From CAZWEZ01 sp964632795 (GTDB lineage: Bacteria > Pseudomonadota > Alphaproteobacteria > Rhodospirillales > 2-02-FULL-58-16): a DNA stretch of 64,000 nucleotides. The stretch spans positions 5,513 to 69,512 of the forward strand of contig CAZWEZ010000005.1 of NCBI GenBank assembly GCA_964632795.1. Direction: 5' to 3'. A program made the translations under genes and the position numbers. Position 1 is the first letter of the stretch; every line of letters starts with the position of its first letter. Below the pieces are notes generated by a model. The model was given only the letters and a program-made list of their open reading frames with translations. It was not told the DNA's origin and searched no databases. Of this stretch, positions 25,934 through 38,946 are shown one piece after another.

Positions 25934-27667
25934 TCAGCTCCAGTTGACCAGCGCCTCGAGGACCTGCCCCGGGCGGATCGGCAGGGGTCCCGGCTGGTTG
26001 AAGACCTTGACCTCGGCGGGCAGGTCGTAGTGGGCCCGCAGGTAGCGGAAAAACTGCCGGGAGTGGCTCTGCTCGACCACCAGCACCCGCTCGACGCCCT
26101 CGATCGCCGCCTGGAAGCGCTCGACCTGGGCCGGAGCCAACAGGCGCATCGAGACCAGCCGGGCGTCGAGGCCCTGGTCGCGGGCCCGGTCCCGGGCCTC
26201 CCGTGACGGCCCGGTGGAGGACCCCCAGGTGACGATGGCCACCTCGCCGTCCCCCGAAACGTCGGCCCAGTGGTCGCCGTAGTCGTGGTTGTCCAGCTTG
26301 CGCTGGCGCTTCTCAAGCTGCTCCAGGTGATCCTCGGACTGGCTGGACGGCCTGCCGTTGGGGGTGTGCTCGAGGCCGTCGGCGACGTATTCGCCGCCCG
26401 GCGTCCCGGGGATCGCCATCGGCGAGACTCCCGAATCGGTCACCGCGTAGCGGCGGTAGCCGGTGACCCCGGCGGCGGCGATTTCGCGCTTGCCCGCGAA
26501 GGCGAGGTCCGCCGGACGCTCGAAGACCGTCCGCGTCTGGCCCAGCGACTGGTCGGTGAGGAAGATGGCCGGGGTCTGCAGGACCTCTGCCAGATGCACC
26601 GACCAGTGGGCGGTGAACAGGCAGTCCTCGACCGAATTCGCCGCCGTCACCAGGTGCGGGGCGTCGCCGTGCAGGCCGTACAGGGCGATGTTGAGGTCGC
26701 TCTGTTCCGACTTGGTCGGAATCCCGGTCGACGGGCCGCCGCGCATCACGTTGACGATGACCACCGGAACCTCCGAGGCCACCGCCAGGCCGATGCTCTC
26801 CATCATCAGGGCCAGTCCCGGGCCCGAGGTGGCGGTCAGCGACGGCACGCCGCCGAAGGAACCGCCGATGATCATGTTGATCGAGGCCAGCTCGTCCTCG
26901 GCCTGGACCAGGACGCCGCCCAGCTTCTCGAGGTTGGGGGCCAGCCATTCCAGGACTTCGGTGGCCGGGGTGATGGGATAGGCGGCGACGAACCGCAGGC
27001 CGCCCCTGATGGCGCCGAGACCGGTGGCTTCGTTGCCGCTGATGTTCCAGCGTTCTCCATCGAGGGTCGAGGCGGGTACCTTGAACGAACACCGGACCCC
27101 CGATTCCCCGAGCGCCGCGCTGCCGGCGCGGATACAGACGATACCGGACTCGACGGCCTCCCTGCCCTTCCTCCCGAGCGCCTTGTCCAGGGTCGCGGCC
27201 ATGGTTTCCAGCGGCAACCCGATCAACGCCGCGACGGCGCCCAGGCCGATCATGTTGGGCCTTCCCCCGGGGATCTCCTTGGCCATCTTCTTGAGCGGTA
27301 TTTCGACGATCCTGGCCCCGGTCGAGGTGATCACCTCGGGCACCTCGCCGGCCGCCGGGTCGCAGATCACCAGGCTGCCGCCATCCAGGGGAAGCTCGGC
27401 GGCGAAGCGTTCGATGTTGGCCCAGTCGAAGGCGACGTGGATCTCGTAGGTGTCGTCCTGGGACATCACCGGGCGGGTGCCGAGGCGGATGTAGGCCGCC
27501 GATTCGCCGCCCCGGATCTGGGGACCGGCGGCGCGCGCCATCTGGCCGAAGAGGCCGGCCGCGGCGGCGGTCTCGAGAAGGATCTGGCCGGCCGTCACGA
27601 CGCCGGCCCCGCCGGCGCCGGTCATGGCGATGGTTACCGTCTCGGGCGGCGTTCGCTCAACAGCCAT
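25934..27667 (-). CDS. korA: 2-oxoacid:ferredoxin oxidoreductase alpha subunit with fused gamma domain
   Basis: 577 aa from ATG at 27667; an in-frame ATG ten codons upstream adds MYASRGECEG, which overlaps a GAGAGGAGA ribosome site and is rejected. Residues about 10-190 are the gamma domain (IAMTGAGGAGVVTAGQILLE, ARAAGPQIRGGESAAYIRLG). Residues 205-577 are the alpha/pyrimidine domain (SGNEATGLGAIRGGLRFVAA, YPITPATEVLEWLAPNL, QAEDELASINMIIGGSFGGV). This gamma-alpha fusion with a separate beta is the common bacterial KorAB layout. It supports 2-oxoglutarate oxidation or reductive carboxylation via ferredoxin. A long palindrome lies just upstream. Confidence 0.9.
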   Translation of the reverse strand: MAVERTPPETVTIAMTGAGGAGVVTAGQILLETAAAAGLFGQMARAAGPQIRGGESAAYIRLGTRPVMSQDDTYEIHVAFDWANIERFAAELPLDGGSLVICDPAAGEVPEVITSTGARIVEIPLKKMAKEIPGGRPNMIGLGAVAALIGLPLETMAATLDKALGRKGREAVESGIVCIRAGSAALGESGVRCSFKVPASTLDGERWNISGNEATGLGAIRGGLRFVAAYPITPATEVLEWLAPNLEKLGGVLVQAEDELASINMIIGGSFGGVPSLTATSGPGLALMMESIGLAVASEVPVVIVNVMRGGPSTGIPTKSEQSDLNIALYGLHGDAPHLVTAANSVEDCLFTAHWSVHLAEVLQTPAIFLTDQSLGQTRTVFERPADLAFAGKREIAAAGVTGYRRYAVTDSGVSPMAIPGTPGGEYVADGLEHTPNGRPSSQSEDHLEQLEKRQRKLDNHDYGDHWADVSGDGEVAIVTWGSSTGPSREARDRARDQGLDARLVSMRLLAPAQVERFQAAIEGVERVLVVEQSHSRQFFRYLRAHYDLPAEVKVFNQPGPLPIRPGQVLEALVNWS

Positions 27668-27709
27668 CCCTTCGCATTCTCCTCTCGACGCATACATGTT
27701 CGACCCCGG

Positions 27710-27747
27710 CGTGTCCGTGGACCGGGATATCCCGGTCCATGGGCACG
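27710..27747. promoter_or_regulatory. 38 bp imperfect palindrome upstream of korA
   Basis: The core TGGACCGGGAT-ATCCCGGTCCA (27718-27739) is a perfect 22 bp palindrome. The arms extend to 27710-27747 with two mismatches. It lies 43-80 bases before the korA start. It could be an operator for a dimeric regulator or a leader hairpin; the sequence alone does not decide. Confidence 0.5.
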
Positions 27748-27771
27748 CTGGTCACACCATCTATGAAGTTA

Positions 27772-28098
27772 ATACCAAGGTTCCTATGTATTGACCCTCT
27801 GTGATCGCTTTTCCCGTCCTCCCGGCAGGAGGCGGTGCGCCGGCGATGCGGTGCCATCGTCAAGCGCCGCCGACGCCCCGGGAGGGCGGGAAAAGCGACC
27901 CTCCGGGCGGCTTTCCGAGGCCCCTGGGGGCCGCGCGGGGGCGTCCCCCACATTTGGAATCGGGGGGACACCCCCCGGGGGCCCCCCGGGCTGCGTTGCG
28001 GGCCGCTTGTGATGCGCCGGCATCACGGCGCGACCCGCGCCTGGCCGGATGACCTCGCGACGCCGTCACAGAGGGTCAATACATAGGAACCTTGGTAT
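27772..28098. mobile_element. 327 bp MITE-like element with perfect 33 bp terminal inverted repeats
   Basis: The ends at 27772-27804 (ATACCAAGGTTCCTATGTAT and onward) and 28066-28098 are exact inverted copies over 33 bases. Inside are further hairpins. CGCTTTTCCCGTCCTCCC (27806-27823) pairs with a 17/18 inverted match near 27881-27898, and GTGATGC pairs with GCATCAC around 28009-28026; G/C-rich arms lie between. No credible coding frame is present, although several frames are open by composition. It separates korA from nifJ. Short ATACCAAGG ends occur at five more places in the window. No target duplication is obvious. Confidence 0.85.
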
Positions 28099-28228
28099 GA
28101 GCGCATGATCGGCCGTGTCCGGCACTCGCAGTCTGCCTGTGGCCCTAAAGCTCCGATGTCCCTAACTTAATCGTCCGGGACGATTTGGCAACAGTAAAAA
28201 AGGCTTTTTCCTACCCGAAAGGGGGGGG

Positions 28229-31825
<3,597 letters not shown>

Positions 31826-32117
31826 TGCCGGAGTTCCTTTTCTGCTTGCCGGGAAAGACTTCCGCCGGCCCCGCGAAACGGGCCGGCGAGGTTTTCGCAT
31901 GATATCATATCGCGGCGCGGAATTGAGCGCGAAAATAAGAGAAGGACGCCCGTGCGGCAAGCCCAAAAGGAACGACTCCATGGCTGAACAATTGAAACGC
32001 GTCTCATAAGTCAAAGAAAACTCAAGTCACCAGCTGAACGAACTTCAGGCAATGAAATCAGTGCTAACCACACTGGTCTAACACGTGGCCATCGCTATGG
32101 CATGGCAGGATCAGGCA

Positions 32118-35100
32118 TTATTTTTTATTAGGCGGCTTGCTGGAACGAGTCTTCTTGCGGGTAGGCCGTTTCGTTTTACTGGTTAAATGGCCATCCACCA
32201 TCGTCAGTCCAAGGCGGGAAGCCTCTTTTTCTCTGAACCGCGAAATCAGACCAAAGTCGGCCATCGTTAACTCTGTCACTGGAGCTTTTAAAGCGTTTGG
32301 TAGATCAGGGATTTCGTTCCAGCCATGCTGATAATTATTAAAAGAGTCAAGGGAAGTTAAGGTGTGACAGATGGCATCTCTCACAAAACTAGTCAAGTTC
32401 TCTATCCTTGAAGCCAAAATTGGGATATCGCCATCATTGAAAGCGGTGATGACTTTAACGATCCATCCACCGACTGGATGTTCGAGGGAAATGATGGCGA
32501 CATGTTCTAACAAACCGACTCTGGAATATTTGAATGCAAATGTCGTAGAACGAGGTAATTTCTCAGCAATATATATCGGTTTATTGTTCTTAGTTCGTAT
32601 TATTGAAGATGTGTGATCTTGCTTTTGCCAGTAAATTGCCAGATAAATCTCGTCGATCCATTCGATTTTTTGAATCTGTCGATCAGAAAATAGTTTTTTC
32701 GTGAATTTTTCACACATTCTGAGACGGTCATCTGGATTTATCGCCGCCTCGATAGCTTTGAACAATCTATCATCGGTCTTGCCAAGATTTTTTGGAGATT
32801 CGAAAAATATTAAGTCATGAAGCCCTTCTTGCCTTGAGTCTAATATCTCCACAACCACCGAAATTTCACAAGCCTGTTGCAGAGAAATCAGTTTTCTTTT
32901 ACCGCGCCTTACAATCGGTACAGTCTTCGGTTGGGCAACCCAAAAGTCTTCGATATCAAAAATCTCCGAAAGACGCTGTTTATAAGCCCAACCATCCTGG
33001 CCCTTAGCTATTGCCGTCACAGATAAATGGTTTGAAAGTATATCCACCCACCGATCAGTCACAACACTGGGATCGAATTGCACTCGTGGTGTATAGTGCA
33101 TGTAGTCAATCGAACGACGCGACAATGGTGGTCTAAACGTGTCATCACGGATGTCAATTCTATGAATCTTATTGCCTTTGTAACCTACAAAACCTCCCAA
33201 ATGCATGACAACTCCATGGAAATACAGCATAGCTTTCGGTATTTCTGGGCTTTCTACCTGCGGAAAATCTATTTTATAATAGTAAATATAGTTGTTAATT
33301 TTGCTCCAATCTTCATTACCAGACGCATCTACGTGACAAAGAACATATAAATCACCCTCTATACCGCACCATTCTTGATTTTTTTTAACTACGGGAAAGG
33401 ACTTAAGAACAAACCGACAGTCTTTCGTGCGAATATCTTCGACATCGAAGGTAAACTCTTCGCCTCTTTCCGCTGTGATCTCACAGACCTGCCCAAAATC
33501 GTCGACTTCGATCGTGAATTCGACACGCCGGCACAATTCGCGGACATAGGCCGTCAATTGTCCGGAATTGAGGGCGCTGTCGGGTCTTAGCAGAACCTCG
33601 ATCCGGGTTCCTGGCTCCGTGCGGTCGCCATCTTCGACCACTAAATAACCACGGGGACCGTTGAGAGTAAGTTTAACCGGGTTATCACCCGATTCGGAGG
33701 ACGGTTTGAAGGTCTCAACGGTAACATGGTTCGATACGCCGAATACGGACAGAAAACCGACCCCAAATCGACTAGTCGGGGTAAAGGCGTAACGTTGGCG
33801 GAAGTCTTCCGTCGTGTAATATGATAGGCCGATCTGAAGCAGATGGTGCGATATCACCTGCTCGTCCATGCCGATCCCACAGTCATCAATCACAAGGACT
33901 CGCTGTTCCTCACCATTTCCATTTCCGTCGGTTTCACCGGAACCGCCCGTAATCGAAAGGCGAAGGCGATATCTTTCTCTGACTTCAGCGGGAACCAGTG
34001 TCGGAGACCGTGGCGTTGGTTTACCGGCTTCCTTCAAGTCCTCGTACATCCGGCATCGCATGGCATCCAAGGCGTTCTGAATGAGTTCGCGCACAAAATC
34101 CTTCTCATCTTCGTAGGCATCGAAGATAAGCCGGTTCATCACTTCGGTTTCATCCAGTTGAAATCGCCAATCTTTGATTTGGTATGTTGCGTCAGGCGCT
34201 GAAACGATCTTGATGGTTGGATCGCTACCAGCCATCCGCGCTACCGGAGGTTCCCACACTTTTCGCTCGCTTGGATCGGCAAGCAAATTCGGGATGGCTT
34301 CCACTTCGTTCACGATCCATTGACACCAATCCCGAAGAACCCGGTGTTCCTCCGGATTGCCACATTCCGCATTAACTTCGATTTTCTCCGGCGTCACGGC
34401 TCGATGGCTTATGCTCCGATATTTGGTCCAATGTGCATAACTGTCGTCCGGCAAGGGACAGGCGGCATTCAATAGAAGCGGGCAGGCCCGGTCGGTCCCC
34501 ATGTCGAGCAGGTCGCCCAACCGAAGCAAAATCGCCATAAGCCTGGTATTGACGTTCTCGCCACGTATCTGGGTAAGGATGGGAAACCGAGTCCGGTCAT
34601 CGAGTCCATCCGGTGGGAGCCCATGCGCGATGCATACGTTCGCGATGGTCCTTTCCAATTGCGGATCATCGTAGGCGAAACGACCAAGGGCGGATTGATG
34701 TTGGGAAATGACGTCTCCGGCACGCTCATGATGACGCCGACGAACGAAGTCCGCGATCATGAAACGGACTTCCCTATCGGCGATGAAATTTCTTATGACT
34801 TGATTGTCAGGCTCATCACTGTCTCGCATTTCCTTGATTTCGCGCCAGCGCTGTGTACCGCCACCGTCCTGTCCGGTCCATTTTTTCCAGCCGTCAGATT
34901 CCAGGATTTTCTGTTTTTCCTCGTCGGAAGCAACCATACCGCTGTCGTGAAGGTAGGCAGCGACAATAAGAATATAGACTTCGACGGAAGAGAGATTGAC
35001 GGTAGGAGTTAGCGAATCGGGAGGGAAAAGCAGATGTGATAGCTGCGTAATTATTGCTTCGCTATGGCCTATTGTGTGTCGGGTGTAATGCGGAAAGGTC

Positions 35101-35222
35101 TCGGGAATATATTCAAGCCATCCTTTAATCACTTCCCGTTGTTCGTCAATCTTTCCGTAGTAGGCTTTATCTTTCTCTACGAGAAAGCGAAATAAGGCCG
35201 TGTCAGTGATCTCGCTAACCAT
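32118..35222 (-). CDS. HD-domain protein fused to Hsp90-like (GHKL) ATPase
   Basis: 1034 aa. Residues 40-245 form an HD-type metal-hydrolase-like domain: H49 and H53 in TRHTIGHSEAI, AAYLHDSGM with the HD pair at 92-93, RRRHHERAGD at 161-170, and the closing LLRLGDLLDMG near 232. From residue about 360 a GHKL ATPase follows: ELIQNALDA (E379, N383), DDCGIGMDE (446-454) and SRFGVGFLSVFG (484-495), the order seen in Hsp90/HtpG. The C-terminal 500 residues are not recognised and end in a Lys/Arg-rich tail (TKRPTRKKTRSSKPPNKK). The gene, especially its 3' half, is far more AT-rich than its neighbours and stands alone, suggesting horizontal transfer. A stress or phage-defence role is speculative. 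Confidence 0.75.
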   Translation of the reverse strand: MVSEITDTALFRFLVEKDKAYYGKIDEQREVIKGWLEYIPETFPHYTRHTIGHSEAIITQLSHLLFPPDSLTPTVNLSSVEVYILIVAAYLHDSGMVASDEEKQKILESDGWKKWTGQDGGGTQRWREIKEMRDSDEPDNQVIRNFIADREVRFMIADFVRRRHHERAGDVISQHQSALGRFAYDDPQLERTIANVCIAHGLPPDGLDDRTRFPILTQIRGENVNTRLMAILLRLGDLLDMGTDRACPLLLNAACPLPDDSYAHWTKYRSISHRAVTPEKIEVNAECGNPEEHRVLRDWCQWIVNEVEAIPNLLADPSERKVWEPPVARMAGSDPTIKIVSAPDATYQIKDWRFQLDETEVMNRLIFDAYEDEKDFVRELIQNALDAMRCRMYEDLKEAGKPTPRSPTLVPAEVRERYRLRLSITGGSGETDGNGNGEEQRVLVIDDCGIGMDEQVISHHLLQIGLSYYTTEDFRQRYAFTPTSRFGVGFLSVFGVSNHVTVETFKPSSESGDNPVKLTLNGPRGYLVVEDGDRTEPGTRIEVLLRPDSALNSGQLTAYVRELCRRVEFTIEVDDFGQVCEITAERGEEFTFDVEDIRTKDCRFVLKSFPVVKKNQEWCGIEGDLYVLCHVDASGNEDWSKINNYIYYYKIDFPQVESPEIPKAMLYFHGVVMHLGGFVGYKGNKIHRIDIRDDTFRPPLSRRSIDYMHYTPRVQFDPSVVTDRWVDILSNHLSVTAIAKGQDGWAYKQRLSEIFDIEDFWVAQPKTVPIVRRGKRKLISLQQACEISVVVEILDSRQEGLHDLIFFESPKNLGKTDDRLFKAIEAAINPDDRLRMCEKFTKKLFSDRQIQKIEWIDEIYLAIYWQKQDHTSSIIRTKNNKPIYIAEKLPRSTTFAFKYSRVGLLEHVAIISLEHPVGGWIVKVITAFNDGDIPILASRIENLTSFVRDAICHTLTSLDSFNNYQHGWNEIPDLPNALKAPVTELTMADFGLISRFREKEASRLGLTMVDGHLTSKTKRPTRKKTRSSKPPNKK

Positions 35223-35410
35223 GGTTGGAACTCACGGAGCAATGATCGGGTTTAACATCCGCTGAGTAAGGTAGCCGATTGGTTGATAGTGTGACAAGCC
35301 CAACAGGCAGCGGAGCTAATTGAGCCGTTTGCCCGGGCCGCCGACCGTGTTGCCAGGCCCCGTCGATCCGGCCTACGCTGGATGCGGACTCAGCCGCGGG
35401 AGCCGACGAC

Positions 35411-36820
35411 ATGTCCGATCTCGAACTCGCCTACACGCCGGCCGCCGAGGTGGCCCGCATGATCCGCGATCGTGAGGTGTCGCCGGTCGAGGTGGTGAAC
35501 AACGCGCTTGAGCGCATAGACGAGGTAAACCCCGTCCTCAACTGCTTCTGCTTCACCTACCCCGAAGAGGCGCTGGAGAAGGCGCGGGTGGCGGAACGCG
35601 CGGTTAGCGCCGGGGGCGACCTCGGAGCGCTGCACGGGGTGCCGGTGGCGATCAAGGACTTCACGCCGACCAAGGGCAAGACCACGACCCTGGGCTCGCG
35701 TCTGTACCGGGACTGGGTGCCGGACTGGGACCCGGTCATCGTGCGGCGCCTGGAGGCGGCGGGGGCGATCATGCTCGGCAAGACGACGACCCCCGAATTC
35801 GCCCACTCCAGCTTCACCGAGAGCCCGCTGTGGGGGGTGACCCGCAACCCCTGGAACCGCGAGCGCACGCCGGGCGGCTCCTCGGGCGGCTCGGCGGGCG
35901 CCGTCGCCACCGGCTGCGTGGCGCTGGCCGAGGGCACCGACATGGGCGGCTCGGTGCGCATCCCGGCGGCGCTGAGCGGGATCGTCGGGCTCAAGCCCTC
36001 TCTCGGCCGCATCCCCATGGACATCGTCAAGACGGTTTATGATTCCATATCCCACTTCGGACCGCTGGCGCGCACCGTCGAAGACGCGGCACTGTTCCTC
36101 GACGTGGTCCAGGGGCCGGACAACCGCGACATCCAGTCCCTGCCCCGCTGCGACATCCCCCGTCCGCTGTCGGGCGACGTCGCGAACCTGAGGTTGGCGC
36201 TGTCCATCGACCTCGGCTTCTACGCCGTCGATCCGGAAGTCGAGGCCAACACCAGGGCCGCGGCCGGGGCCCTGGTCGGGGCCGGGGCGACGCTCGAGGA
36301 GATCGACCTCGGCTGGCGGCGCCAGATCAACGACGCCTGGTACGCCTACTGGGGGGTGTTCCTGGCCGCCTGCTTCGGCGACCACTTCGAGGCCCAGCGC
36401 GCCGAGATGGACGACGAGGTGGTCAGGTTGATCGAGGCCGGCCTGGCCATGGACGCCGTCGCCTTCAAGAAGCTGGAGTTCGTGCGCACCGAACACTGGC
36501 TCAAGCTGGCCGCGGTGCTCGACGACTTCGATGCCCTGCTGTGCCCGACCATGGCCCTACCGGCCCCGGAGATCGGCGGCGCCGACAGCCTCTACGAAGG
36601 GGAGGACGAGGAGGGCCGCTACCACGGGCTGGACATGACCTGCGGGTTCAACTTCACCGCCCAGTGCCCGGCCTTCTCGGTGCCTTCGGGGTTCACCGCC
36701 GCCGGCCTGCCGACGGGGTTGCAGATCGTCGGCCGGCGGTTCGACGACCCGGGGGTGCTCAACATCGGCGCGGCGCTGCAGAAAGCCCGCCCGTGGACCG
36801 CCAGGCGGCCCGAAATCTAG
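35411..36820 (+). CDS. Amidase signature-family hydrolase in polyamine locus
   Basis: 469 aa; ATG at 35411 is 9 nt after GGGAG. Catalytic Lys in VAIKDFTPTKGKT (about residue 80), the Gly/Ser stretch TPGGSSGGSAGAVATG (about 153-168) and the nucleophile region EGTDMGGSVRIPAALSGIVG give the Ser-cisSer-Lys triad. It precedes a polyamine-type ABC transporter and an acetylpolyamine amidohydrolase on the same strand. That suggests it cleaves an amide-linked polyamine or related compound; the substrate is inferred from position only. Composition matches the chromosome, unlike the amidase at 20.6 kb. Confidence 0.86.
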   Translation: MSDLELAYTPAAEVARMIRDREVSPVEVVNNALERIDEVNPVLNCFCFTYPEEALEKARVAERAVSAGGDLGALHGVPVAIKDFTPTKGKTTTLGSRLYRDWVPDWDPVIVRRLEAAGAIMLGKTTTPEFAHSSFTESPLWGVTRNPWNRERTPGGSSGGSAGAVATGCVALAEGTDMGGSVRIPAALSGIVGLKPSLGRIPMDIVKTVYDSISHFGPLARTVEDAALFLDVVQGPDNRDIQSLPRCDIPRPLSGDVANLRLALSIDLGFYAVDPEVEANTRAAAGALVGAGATLEEIDLGWRRQINDAWYAYWGVFLAACFGDHFEAQRAEMDDEVVRLIEAGLAMDAVAFKKLEFVRTEHWLKLAAVLDDFDALLCPTMALPAPEIGGADSLYEGEDEEGRYHGLDMTCGFNFTAQCPAFSVPSGFTAAGLPTGLQIVGRRFDDPGVLNIGAALQKARPWTARRPEI

Positions 36821-36935
36821 TAGCCGGCGTCGAGATAAATCCTCCTTGAACGGGACTCGCCGATTCGCCACTATCGATTCGGCGCACGCCAACGGTTATC
36901 GACAACATGTGCGTCACGCCAGGGTGGTGGGGAAC

Positions 36936-38039
36936 GTGAGCGGAGATAATCGGGCGATCGATATCGTTGGGATTACCAAGGTCTTCGGTGAAGGGACCGC
37001 CCACGCCGTCACCGCGCTCGACGACGTAAGCCTGCAAATCCGCGACAACGAGTTCTTCACCCTGCTCGGCCCCTCGGGGTGCGGCAAGACCACGCTGTTG
37101 CGCCTGATCGCCGGTTTCGAGCAACCGAGCCGGGGCAAGGTGATGCTGTTCGGCGAACACCTGGAGGGCCTGCCGCCCAACAAGCGTCCGGTCAACACGG
37201 TGTTCCAGCACTACTCGCTGTTCCCCCACATGACGGTGGCCCAGAACGTCGCCTTCGGGCTCAAGATGCTAAGGCTGGACAAGACCGAGATCGAGCGCGT
37301 CGTCGCCGACATGCTGGACCTCGTCCGGATGAGCCACCTCGGCGGACGTAAGCCGGACCAGCTCTCCGGCGGTCAGCAGCAGCGGGTCGCCCTGGCCCGG
37401 GCGCTGGCCACCCAGCCCAAGGTGCTGTTGCTGGACGAGCCGCTGTCGGCGCTCGACCGCAAGCTGCGCCAGGACATGCGCATCGAGCTCAAGAACCTCC
37501 AGCGCGAGACCGGGATCACCTTCATCTTCGTCACCCACGACCAGGAAGAGGCGCTGACCATGTCCGACCGCATCGCGGTGATCTCCGAGGGTGCGGTTCA
37601 GCAGGTCGGCGATCCCCACGAGGTCTACGAGCGCCCGGCCAAGCATTTCGTCGCCGGCTTCATCGGCGAGATCAACTTCCTCGAGGCGACGGTGGCCGCG
37701 ATCGAGGGCGGGGAGGCCCTGTGCCGGCTCGACTTCGGGGCCGAAATCCGGGTCGCCCGGGTCGGCGAGGTGGCGGAAGGCGACCGGGCCAGCCTGGCGC
37801 TGAGGCCCGAGAAGATCATCCTCGAAAGACCCGGCGCCGACGGCTCGGGAACGGTGCCGGGACGAATCGAGACCTGCGTCTACCTGGGTACCGACACCAC
37901 TTACCACGTGGCCGTCGACAACGACTCCCGGCTCATGGTCCGCGGCCAGAACGACCTCGCCGGGCGAGCCCAGTTCGCGGCCGGTGACGAGGTGACATTG
38001 AGGATCGTCCCCGGGGCGGCACGGATGTTGGTGGACTGA
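36936..38039 (+). CDS. potA: Polyamine-type ABC transporter ATP-binding protein
   Basis: 367 aa from GTG at 36936, which follows GGTGGGGAA; an upstream in-frame TTG at 36846 would add 30 unrelated residues. Walker A GPSGCGKTTLLRLIAGF, Q-loop NTVFQHYSLFPHMTV, signature LSGGQQQRVALARALA, Walker B LLLDEPLSALD and switch THDQEEALTMSD are all present. A C-terminal TOBE domain begins near residue 285. It powers the importer made with the next three genes. The last base is shared with the following start codon. Confidence 0.93.
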   Translation: MSGDNRAIDIVGITKVFGEGTAHAVTALDDVSLQIRDNEFFTLLGPSGCGKTTLLRLIAGFEQPSRGKVMLFGEHLEGLPPNKRPVNTVFQHYSLFPHMTVAQNVAFGLKMLRLDKTEIERVVADMLDLVRMSHLGGRKPDQLSGGQQQRVALARALATQPKVLLLDEPLSALDRKLRQDMRIELKNLQRETGITFIFVTHDQEEALTMSDRIAVISEGAVQQVGDPHEVYERPAKHFVAGFIGEINFLEATVAAIEGGEALCRLDFGAEIRVARVGEVAEGDRASLALRPEKIILERPGADGSGTVPGRIETCVYLGTDTTYHVAVDNDSRLMVRGQNDLAGRAQFAAGDEVTLRIVPGAARMLVD

Positions 38040-38938
38040 TGGACCGAACCGGATCCTCGACCGTTCTTCGCAAGGGACTGCTGCTGAGCCCGGCGGTGCT
38101 GACCATCGGCGGTTTCCTGATCGCGCCGCTGTTCATCATCCTGGTCTATTCGTTCCTGACCCCGGGGACCTACGGCGGTGTGATATGGGAAGGCACCTTC
38201 GACGCCTACATCCAGTTCCTGTTCGAGCGCGACCTCTTCGACGAGTCGCTGGTCTTCTCGACCGCCTACCTGGAGATTTACAGCCGCTCGTTCGTCCAGG
38301 CCCTGGTGGCGACGGTGGTCTGTTTCCTGATCGGCTTCCCGACCGCCTATTTCATCGCCACCCGGCCCGCGGCCCAGAGGAACATGTGGATTCTGCTGAT
38401 CACCGTGCCCTACTGGGTCAACCTGCTGATCCGGACCATCGCCATGCTGTTCCTGATCCGCGACAAGGGGCCGCTCAACCACGCCCTGATCTCCATGGGC
38501 CTCATCGAGACGCCGATCCATATCGCCTACACCAACTTCGGGGTTGGCATCGGGCTGGTCTACAGTTACCTGCCGTTCATGGTGCTGCCGTTGTACGCCA
38601 CCATCGAACGCTTCGATTTCCGCCTCGTCGAGGCGGCCTACGATCTCTACGCCGACCGCTGGACGGTGCTGGGCCGGATCATCCTCCCGGTGTGCCTGCC
38701 CGGCGTCGTCGCCGGATCGCTGTTGGTGTTCATCCCCAGCCTCGGCGCCTTCATCGCGCCCGACCTCCTGGGGGGCGGGCGGAACCTGATGATCGGCAAC
38801 CTGATAGCACTCCAGTTCCAGGGCTCGCGCAACTGGCCGTTCGGCTCGGCGGCGGCGATGATCCTGATGAGCGTCGTCATGGTGGCGCTGATCGTCTACA
38901 CCCGCCAGCAGTTGAAGTCCAAGGTCCGGGCCCACTGA
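38039..38938 (+). CDS. potB: Polyamine-type ABC transporter permease B
   Basis: 299 aa with six membrane helices. The EAA loop that contacts the ATPase is VEAAYDLYADRWTVLGRIIL (about 200-219). LLITVPYWVNLLIRTIAM is typical of PotB/PotH. It overlaps the potA stop by one base and ends 8 bases before potC. It forms half of the inner-membrane channel. Confidence 0.92.
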   Translation: MDRTGSSTVLRKGLLLSPAVLTIGGFLIAPLFIILVYSFLTPGTYGGVIWEGTFDAYIQFLFERDLFDESLVFSTAYLEIYSRSFVQALVATVVCFLIGFPTAYFIATRPAAQRNMWILLITVPYWVNLLIRTIAMLFLIRDKGPLNHALISMGLIETPIHIAYTNFGVGIGLVYSYLPFMVLPLYATIERFDFRLVEAAYDLYADRWTVLGRIILPVCLPGVVAGSLLVFIPSLGAFIAPDLLGGGRNLMIGNLIALQFQGSRNWPFGSAAAMILMSVVMVALIVYTRQQLKSKVRAH

Positions 38939-38946
38939 GGGAAACC

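Noticed and set aside
27772..28098. Several short overlapping frames within the MITE-like element
   Set aside because: Open in many frames only because of GC bias and inverted symmetry; no ribosome site or family match.
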